A stretch of DNA of 7,502 bases from Candidatus Bathyarchaeota archaeon (GTDB lineage Archaea; Thermoproteota; Bathyarchaeia; EX4484-135), in the NCBI GenBank assembly GCA_011040545.1, contig DQYM01000034.1, forward strand, positions 1 to 7,502, read 5' to 3'. Below, piece by piece: positions 1 to 4,685 of the stretch. The number at the start of each line of letters is the position of its first letter. Position 1 is the stretch's first letter. Made by a program: the position numbers and the translations under genes. A model generated the notes under the pieces. It searched no databases and had not been told where the DNA came from. It worked only from the letters and a program-made list of their open reading frames with translations.

Positions 1-342
1 AGGGGGGCCGTGCTGATACCCATCATAACTGGCGAGCTACCACCAGGTGCCTCGCTAAGCGAGATAGACCTCACGGCCATAAGGTCAGCAGCTAGCCTAG
101 CCCGAGCAGTTAGGCCAGTTTTGAGGGCCTATGAGGCTGAGCTACCTGAGCTGACCATGCCGAGCGAAAGGGAGGATATAAGAAAGAGGGCTTATAGGCA
201 CCTAGTTGAGATATTCAAGGGCAAGGGCGTGGAGGAGCCAGAGAAGCTAGCTGAGGCAGCCATAGAGCTTATAGAGCCCCTCCTAGCTGGCGATGAAAAG
301 CAAGCCATGGCCTTGCTGGAGGGGTTAGTGCATGAAGATTAA
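1..342 (+). CDS. mre11: Mre11 nuclease, C-terminal fragment (left edge cut)
   Basis: The reading frame is open to the left edge, so this is the last 113 residues of a longer protein, not a small gene starting at the GTG at 10. I assign it to Mre11, the manganese-dependent exo/endonuclease that works with Rad50 on DNA double-strand breaks. The evidence is its position directly ahead of rad50 with an 11-base overlap, plus its layout. A beta-strand stretch (VLIPIITGELPPG, then SEIDL) resembles the end of the Mre11 capping domain. It is followed by a charged, helical tail with two helices separated by a short loop (roughly residues 55-110), as expected of the helix-loop-helix by which archaeal Mre11 binds the base of the Rad50 coiled coil. 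The phosphoesterase motifs lie outside the window, so catalytic residues cannot be checked. The assignment is mostly contextual; another rad50-linked protein is possible. Confidence 0.7.
   Translation, partial: RGAVLIPIITGELPPGASLSEIDLTAIRSAASLARAVRPVLRAYEAELPELTMPSEREDIRKRAYRHLVEIFKGKGVEEPEKLAEAAIELIEPLLAGDEKQAMALLEGLVHED
318..324 (+). promoter_or_regulatory. Ribosome binding site of rad50, inside mre11
   Basis: GGAGGGG lies seven bases ahead of the rad50 ATG at 332. It matches the anti-Shine-Dalgarno end of archaeal 16S rRNA and fixes the Rad50 start inside the preceding gene, 11 bases before that gene's stop. This implies translational coupling of the two subunits. Confidence 0.75.
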
Positions 343-2422
343 GGCGATCTGGCTTAGGAACATAAGGTCGCATAAGGAAACATACATAGAGTTCAAGGAC
401 GGCTTTAACTGCCTCATAGGTGGCCTTGGTGCTGGCAAGACGAGCGTGCTATACGCCATAGACTTCGCCCTCTTTGGTGAACCACTGGGCCGTAGCTATG
501 CCTACCTGCTCAGGGAGGGGGCAAGTGAGGGCAGGGTGGTCCTAGCGTTCTCACATGCTGGCTCAAACTACAGGCTCGTGAGGGGCCTGAGGAGGACGGG
601 CACTGGCATAGAGCAGAACCCCAGCCAGCTGGAGCTCTACAAGGATGGCAACTTAATAGCTGAGCGAAGGGTTTCATCTGTTAAGGAGCAGCTGAAGAAG
701 GAGCTTGGCCTAGATAGCGAGGTATTTAGGGAGGTAATATGGATTAGGCAGGAGAAGCTGAAGGAGATTTTAGATATGAAGCCATCTGAGAGGCAGAAGA
801 AGATAGATAAGCTCCTTGGCCTTGAGGAGTTTGAGGAAGCTAGGAGGCGACTTGGCTCTATTGAGCGTACGTATAAGGGCATGCTAGAGGCCTACCGTAC
901 GGATACAGATCTAGTTATGGCCCGATCCCTTGAGGAAAAGCATGCTAAGCTAGTTGAGGAGCTTGCCAGCATGGCAGTTGAGCTTGAGGGGCTAAGGCGA
1001 GAGCATGAAGATGCTACTAAGGCAGTTGAGGAAGCATTAACAAATCTAAAGGCCCTTGAGGAAGCTAGGAAGAAGCAGGAGGAGCTCCTGAGGAAGAAGG
1101 TAGAGCTCCTTACATCACAGAGGGAAGTTGAGAGGGAAGTAAAGCGCTTAGCAGCTGAGCTTGAGCGTAGGAAGGAGGCCAAGGAGAGGCTTGAAAAGCA
1201 GCTTAAGGAGCTAGTGGCCAGGGAGATGAAGCTTAGGAGCACCCTAGCCCTCTCTGGCCTTGGGGCTGGTGCCTCCATTGAGGAGGCCGAGGGGCTGCTT
1301 GAGGAGTGGAGGGGTAGGATTGAGGAGCTGAGGAGGGAGGTAGTGGGCCTGGAGCAGGCCATAAGGGGGCATGAGGAGAGCTTGAGCGTAATATCAAGGG
1401 AGGCCCGCTGTCCAACTTGCCTACGCTTCATAGATGAAGAATACAGGCGTAAGATGACATCTAAGCTGAAGAGGGAGATAGTTGAGATGAGGCATAAGCT
1501 AGACGACTACCGCTCAGAGCTCTCTGAGCTTGAGGGGCGTAGCTCAGGGCTTGAGGAGGCAATCAGTGGCCTAAGGCTAGTTGAGGCTAGGAAATCAGAG
1601 CTTGAGGCTAGGCTTAAGGATGAGGAAGAAGGGCTTGAGCTCGTTGAGAAGGAGCTTGATAGGGCTAGGATGAGGCTTGAGATGCTGAAGGTTGAGCTAG
1701 ATGCCCTTGAGGCCGAGCTAGTGGGGCCAAGCGATGAGGAGATTGAAGGGGCAAGGGAGGCGCTTGAGGGAGCTAGGAAGCACCTCTCTGAGGTTGAGGC
1801 CCGCATGAGGGAGCTTGAGGTAAGGAGGAGCATGCTGAAGGAGCAGATAGCCGATCTTGAGCGCAGGCTGAAGGCAGTTGAGAAGAAGAGGGCTAAGATG
1901 GAGAAGGTAAGCAAGGTGCTAGAGCTTATCAAGCTCTTGAGGTCGGCCTACAAGGCAGTTAGGCCCCATCTTAGGTCAGAGGTCATAAGGTTAGCACGCT
2001 TTTACATCCAGAGGACGCTAGATGAGATATCTGGCCCAGAGGGCGCTGGGATGGTAGTGGAAATCGGGCAGGACTACACGCCAGTAATTAAAGTCGGTGG
2101 CCGAGAGAGGAGCGTAGCCCACCTCTCTGGTGGCGAGAGGACGCTGCTCGCCCTAGCCTACAGGATCGGCATGGGGCACCTGATAATGCAGTACAGGACT
2201 GGGCATGGCCTAGACCTGCTCCTACTTGATGAGCCAACCGAGAGCCTTGGCCGTGAGGACCTGTCAATTGATAGGCTAGCAGATGCCATCTCCCGCTTGA
2301 GGGGGGTTAGGCAGATAATAGCCGTATCGCATAGCGAGGCATTTGCCGAGAGGGCCGACCACGTGATAAGGATTGAGAAGGTAGATAATGAGAGCAGGGT
2401 GAGGACAGAGGAAAGGCCATGA
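332..2422 (+). CDS. rad50: DNA double-strand break repair ATPase Rad50
   Basis: Rad50 is the SMC-like ATPase that, as a dimer with Mre11, holds and opens DNA ends for resection. All family landmarks are visible in order: Walker A GGLGAGKTS (residues 30-38), Q-loop Gln140 in WIRQEK, a long charged coiled coil (about 165-355), a zinc hook CPTC (Cys360 and Cys363) near the exact middle, the returning coil (about 368-555), the ABC signature LSGGER with Ser599, Walker B LLLLDEP with Asp633 and Glu634, and the H-loop His667. At 696 residues it is short beside the roughly 880-1000 of characterised archaeal Rad50s; the loss is in the arms, since both ATPase halves are complete. Two active-site positions deviate: the Walker A Asn is Leu32 and the D-loop Asp is Gly640. 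The ATG start is set by a good ribosome binding site and the usual N-terminal strand leading to IRSH. Its stop overlaps the next start by four bases. SMC or other AAA coiled-coil proteins are excluded by the CxxC hook and the neighbour. Confidence 0.96.
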   Translation: MKIKAIWLRNIRSHKETYIEFKDGFNCLIGGLGAGKTSVLYAIDFALFGEPLGRSYAYLLREGASEGRVVLAFSHAGSNYRLVRGLRRTGTGIEQNPSQLELYKDGNLIAERRVSSVKEQLKKELGLDSEVFREVIWIRQEKLKEILDMKPSERQKKIDKLLGLEEFEEARRRLGSIERTYKGMLEAYRTDTDLVMARSLEEKHAKLVEELASMAVELEGLRREHEDATKAVEEALTNLKALEEARKKQEELLRKKVELLTSQREVEREVKRLAAELERRKEAKERLEKQLKELVAREMKLRSTLALSGLGAGASIEEAEGLLEEWRGRIEELRREVVGLEQAIRGHEESLSVISREARCPTCLRFIDEEYRRKMTSKLKREIVEMRHKLDDYRSELSELEGRSSGLEEAISGLRLVEARKSELEARLKDEEEGLELVEKELDRARMRLEMLKVELDALEAELVGPSDEEIEGAREALEGARKHLSEVEARMRELEVRRSMLKEQIADLERRLKAVEKKRAKMEKVSKVLELIKLLRSAYKAVRPHLRSEVIRLARFYIQRTLDEISGPEGAGMVVEIGQDYTPVIKVGGRERSVAHLSGGERTLLALAYRIGMGHLIMQYRTGHGLDLLLLDEPTESLGREDLSIDRLADAISRLRGVRQIIAVSHSEAFAERADHVIRIEKVDNESRVRTEERP

Positions 2423-2784
2423 GCACTGGCGAGGCCAGCAGGGGGCCTATATCGCCCCTAAAGCACGTCTTGCTATACTCATGGGAGCTGAAAACGGCTG
2501 CCGACCTAAGCGATGTAGCTAGGAGGCTTAGGGAGGCAAAATTCTACGTTGTGGGGGCGAGGAAGGATGTGATTGTAGCTACTAGCCTTGCTAGGCCAGG
2601 TGTAGTTATCTTCATTATCATTGAAAAGGAGCCAGGCAGAGGCGATATAGTGCTAATACAAGGTTCAGGAGGCCCTTATAGCTTTGAGGAGATAGTAAGG
2701 GCCATGCCTACCTTCGCTAGGATTGCTGGCATAAGGCTAACTGGTAGCTGGCGTGGCCAGCCCCTTGGGGATGCTGGGGAATAA
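2419..2784 (+). CDS. Unknown 121-residue protein coupled to rad50
   Basis: I do not recognise this family. The start ATG shares ATGA with the rad50 stop, and GAGG sits seven bases upstream, so it is almost certainly translated from the same message and coupled to Rad50. The protein is soluble, with no membrane segment, no signal peptide and no cysteine. By eye it is a small alpha/beta fold: a poorly ordered N-terminus (about 1-14), a strand HVLLYSW, a helix around ADLSDVARRLREAK (29-42), three hydrophobic strands (YVVGA, VIVATS, GVVIFIIIEK), another strand DIVLIQG, and a helix FEEIVRAMPTFARIAG before a Gly-rich tail. No nuclease, ATP-binding or zinc motif is apparent. It is too short and lacks the acidic motif pattern expected of NurA, which often accompanies mre11-rad50 in archaea. 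Base composition and codon use match its neighbours, so recent transfer is unlikely. The context suggests an accessory factor of the Mre11-Rad50 complex, which is inference only. Confidence 0.85.
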   Translation: MSTGEASRGPISPLKHVLLYSWELKTAADLSDVARRLREAKFYVVGARKDVIVATSLARPGVVIFIIIEKEPGRGDIVLIQGSGGPYSFEEIVRAMPTFARIAGIRLTGSWRGQPLGDAGE

Positions 2785-2802
2785 GAGCTATCCTAAGCCT
2801 TC

Positions 2803-3483
2803 TCATCGGATGACCTTTACCTCCCCTCTCTCCCCACCGCAGAACCTCGCTATGTAATCTGCAGCTAGCTCAGCAGCCTCCACTAGCCTACGCTCGCTGA
2901 TGCCTGGCGCCCCACAGGCTACTACAAGTGCCCTCCTCGTCCGCTCTGTTACCTTCGTCCTATCTGCATCCCTATACGGGTATATGGCTATTGGCCCCTC
3001 AGCATCAGCTATCACGAGCTCCCTACCGCTTAGGATAAGTGGCCTAGGCATCCCTATGCCGAGGAACCGCTCCCCACGCCTTGCGAACCTCAGCTCCGCT
3101 GCTTGCCCAACTATGGCATCTACATCAAAGGTTGCTATTGGGATGCATGTGCGGAGCGAGGCTAAGTTGTAGGCATCAACTAGGTTGCTTATAGCTGGGA
3201 AGGGCTTCCCAGATAGCACACGCCTGAGGAGGGCCTCTGCTGAAGGGCGCTCCTTAGTTGGGTCTATGCCTAGGCGCCAGAAGAAGTCCCTGTAGGCCCT
3301 GATTATCGGGACATCCTTTAGGGTAGCTAGTTGGAAGCTAGATCTAGCCCACCGAATGGCATCTTCAATTAGGGCCTGGAGCTCTGGGTCCCTTGAGCGA
3401 GCGACCTTAACGCCAGATATGAGCACGATAGCTAACCTAAGGGTTGGGAAGGATGCCCTTACTCCCTCACTTATGGTTATCAA
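2803..3483 (-). CDS. Stand-alone B3/B4-domain protein (PheRS beta editing-domain relative)
   Basis: This 226-residue protein fits the solo B3/4 family (COG3382-like), related to the tRNA-binding editing domain of the phenylalanyl-tRNA synthetase beta subunit. Recognisable blocks are IIRAYRDFFWRLGIDP (60-75), ERPSAEALLRRVLSG (78-92), ISNLVDAYNLASLRTCIPI (98-116), a glycine-rich strand region with ISERGER-like loop and MPRP (about 135-148), and the C-terminal IAIYPYRDADRTKVTERTR (165-183). In PheRS this fold hydrolyses mischarged Tyr-tRNA(Phe); the function of the solo proteins is not established, and trans-editing is only a possibility. No catalytic or tRNA-anticodon domain is attached. The start is a TTG: it is the first start-like codon after an in-frame stop, and a strong ribosome binding site lies eight bases ahead. 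The gene is divergent from the S2P protease and convergent with the rad50 operon, with 18 bases between stops. Cytosolic. Confidence 0.88.
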   Translation of the reverse strand: MITISEGVRASFPTLRLAIVLISGVKVARSRDPELQALIEDAIRWARSSFQLATLKDVPIIRAYRDFFWRLGIDPTKERPSAEALLRRVLSGKPFPAISNLVDAYNLASLRTCIPIATFDVDAIVGQAAELRFARRGERFLGIGMPRPLILSGRELVIADAEGPIAIYPYRDADRTKVTERTRRALVVACGAPGISERRLVEAAELAADYIARFCGGERGEVKVIR

Positions 3484-3491
3484 GCCAGCTG

Positions 3492-3500
3492 CCTCCCACC
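3492..3500 (-). promoter_or_regulatory. Ribosome binding site deciding the TTG start
   Basis: On the minus strand this reads GGTGGGAGG, eight bases before the TTG at 3483-3481. An in-frame stop lies upstream and no ATG or GTG intervenes, so this site is the main reason to accept TTG as the start of the B3/B4 gene. Confidence 0.7.
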
Positions 3501-3513
3501 AAGCCTTATTATC
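3500..3513 (+). promoter_or_regulatory. Promoter (BRE/TATA-like) of the S2P gene
   Basis: CAAGCCTTATTATC contains a TATA-like CTTATTAT at 3505-3512. A start about 26 bases downstream of its centre falls near 3535, giving a leader of about 10 bases that includes GGTGG ahead of the ATG at 3545. Eleven of 14 bases match the element ahead of the IleRS gene, which supports the call. The transcription start itself is inferred. Confidence 0.5.
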
Positions 3514-3520
3514 GGCTAGC

Positions 3521-3530
3521 CTTTAATAGC
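3521..3530 (-). promoter_or_regulatory. TATA-like box of the B3/B4 gene
   Basis: The minus strand reads GCTATTAAAG. A start about 26 bases downstream would be near 3499, just at the ribosome binding site, giving a leader of about 16 bases before the TTG. It is the only A+T-rich stretch correctly placed for this gene other than the box on the opposite strand at 3505-3512. The match to an archaeal TATA box is moderate. Confidence 0.4.
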
Positions 3531-3544
3531 GATGTGGTGGAAAA

Positions 3545-4633
3545 ATGGCATCAGGTGTGCTGGACGAGCACGAGCGATTTAGGCTAGTTGAGGGGGCCAT
3601 AGTGAGCGCTGGGTTCAGGATACTTGAGGTCAGCATGTACCAGGACGTGCTATCCTTCTTGGTAGAGCCCCCTGCCGACCAGAAGGCAGCGTTTGAGCGC
3701 TTGGTGGCTACCCTAAGCCCCCACGGCCTCCTGCCAGTGATGAGGAAGGCAAGGGAGGGGCTCGTGCTTAGGGTAATACCATTTAGGCTCGGCAGGCCTA
3801 CTACGAGCATGGTGCCCTTCCTGCTCTTCCTCGCCACAGTTGCTAGCATATTCGCTACTGGCTGGCTCCTCTCATCTGGCTGGCCAGAGGGGCCATTCTT
3901 AGGGGCACTTATGTTCCTCGGCTCCATGATGGCCATACTGGCTACACATGAGATGGGGCACTGGATAGTAGCCCGCCTACACGGCGTGAGCGTATCTCTG
4001 CCGTACTTCATACCTGCCCCACCGCCCCTAACGCCATTTGGGACATTCGGTGCCTTCATAAGGCAGAGGTCTCCAGCTCCAAACAAGGATGCCCTATTTG
4101 ATATTGGTGTGGCTGGCCCACTAGCTGGCTTCGTGGCCTCCGTGGCCATAACGCTCATAGGGCTGCCCCTCTGCAAGGTAACCGTAGGCCCAATACCAGG
4201 TGCCGTGAGGCTGCCCTACATCTTCGCCTACGCCCTCGTCATCAGGCTCGTGCTTGGCCCCCAGCCAGAGGGGGCCTCAACGCTCCTACACCCAGTTGCC
4301 TTCGCAGGCTGGATCGGCATGGTAGTTACCATGCTCAACCTCATACCAGCTGGCTCCCTTGATGGTGGCCACATAGCTAGGTGCGTCTTGGGGCCAGATG
4401 CACAGAGGAACCTAGGCATAGCTGCCTCCATAGCCCTCTTAGTGATAAGCCTCCTACCGCCATACGGTGGTGCCTACATGCTCATGGCCATACTGGCCCT
4501 GCTCATGGCCTTCCAGAAGCACCCAGGCCCCCTAGATGATGTATCGGAGCTCTCCCCAGCGAGGAAGGCAGCCCTCATCCTGCCAGTGCTGATATTCGTG
4601 CTATGCATAATACCGCTGCCCATCCCCTTCTAA
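3545..4633 (+). CDS. Membrane site-2 protease, M50 family
   Basis: A 362-residue intramembrane zinc metalloprotease of the S2P type, which cuts membrane-anchored substrates within the bilayer. The zinc ligands are visible: HEMGH (His135, Glu136, His139) in the second membrane helix, and the third ligand Asp273 in the SLDGGH motif. Between them lies the PYFIPAPPPL stretch (153-162) and RSPAPNKDALFDIGVAGPLAGF (175-196), the pattern of archaeal and plant EGY-like S2Ps. Residues 1-80 form a soluble alpha/beta domain ahead of the first helix, common in this archaeal subgroup. Hydrophobic segments lie at about 89-109, 117-143, 186-207, 223-238, 249-267, 289-323 (one long or two short) and 341-360. 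There is no PDZ domain. The ATG is preceded by GGTGG at a short four-base spacing. It is divergent from the B3/B4 gene and followed after 52 bases by ileS with its own promoter. The substrate is not indicated by any neighbour: no anti-sigma-like or membrane-anchored regulator is present. Confidence 0.93.
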   Translation: MASGVLDEHERFRLVEGAIVSAGFRILEVSMYQDVLSFLVEPPADQKAAFERLVATLSPHGLLPVMRKAREGLVLRVIPFRLGRPTTSMVPFLLFLATVASIFATGWLLSSGWPEGPFLGALMFLGSMMAILATHEMGHWIVARLHGVSVSLPYFIPAPPPLTPFGTFGAFIRQRSPAPNKDALFDIGVAGPLAGFVASVAITLIGLPLCKVTVGPIPGAVRLPYIFAYALVIRLVLGPQPEGASTLLHPVAFAGWIGMVVTMLNLIPAGSLDGGHIARCVLGPDAQRNLGIAASIALLVISLLPPYGGAYMLMAILALLMAFQKHPGPLDDVSELSPARKAALILPVLIFVLCIIPLPIPF

Positions 4634-4634
4634 T

Positions 4635-4648
4635 CAAGGCTTATATTC
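4635..4648 (+). promoter_or_regulatory. Promoter (BRE/TATA-like) of ileS
   Basis: CAAGGCTTATATTC directly follows the S2P stop codon. The TATA-like CTTATATT is at 4640-4647, and a start about 26 bases on would be near 4670, giving a leader of about 16 bases before the GTG. It suggests ileS is transcribed independently of the protease gene. No T-rich terminator is visible between the two genes, so read-through may also occur. Confidence 0.55.
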
Positions 4649-4676
4649 ACCCCCAGCTAGGCCCGTGTGGTGTCCT

Positions 4677-4682
4677 AGGTGA
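4677..4682 (+). promoter_or_regulatory. Ribosome binding site of ileS
   Basis: AGGTGA lies three bases ahead of the GTG at 4686, rather close but a good match to the 16S rRNA 3' end. An in-frame TGA at 4680-4682 rules out any earlier start, and the next in-frame start codon would remove conserved N-terminal residues. Confidence 0.55.
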
Positions 4683-4685
4683 GAG

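Noticed and set aside
10..342. GTG at 10 as the start of a 110-residue small protein
   Set aside because: The frame is open through codons 1-9 to the window edge, no ribosome binding site is seen, and the sequence reads like the end of a longer protein next to rad50.
1020..1900. Repeated CTTGAGG / GAGCTTGAGG words suggesting a DNA repeat
   Set aside because: They are irregularly spaced, in frame, and encode the Leu-Glu pairs of the Rad50 coiled coil.
892..1932. Long minus-strand open frames (892-1431 and 1507-1932) opposite rad50
   Set aside because: Their Ser- and Leu-rich composition is what the complement of GAG, AAG, AGG and CTT codons in a coiled coil produces; there is no family resemblance and no start signal.
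2900..3172. 90-residue plus-strand open frame inside the B3/B4 gene
   Set aside because: The opposite strand carries conserved family motifs throughout this stretch; this frame is a shadow.
3523..4176. 217-residue minus-strand open frame opposite the S2P gene
   Set aside because: It lies across the recognised HEMGH-containing gene and its translation shows no domain; it also runs into the divergent promoter region.
4634..4685. Possible small RNA or T-box-like leader ahead of ileS
   Set aside because: The gap is only 52 bases, with a promoter element and ribosome binding site filling it; there is no room or stem structure for a riboswitch.
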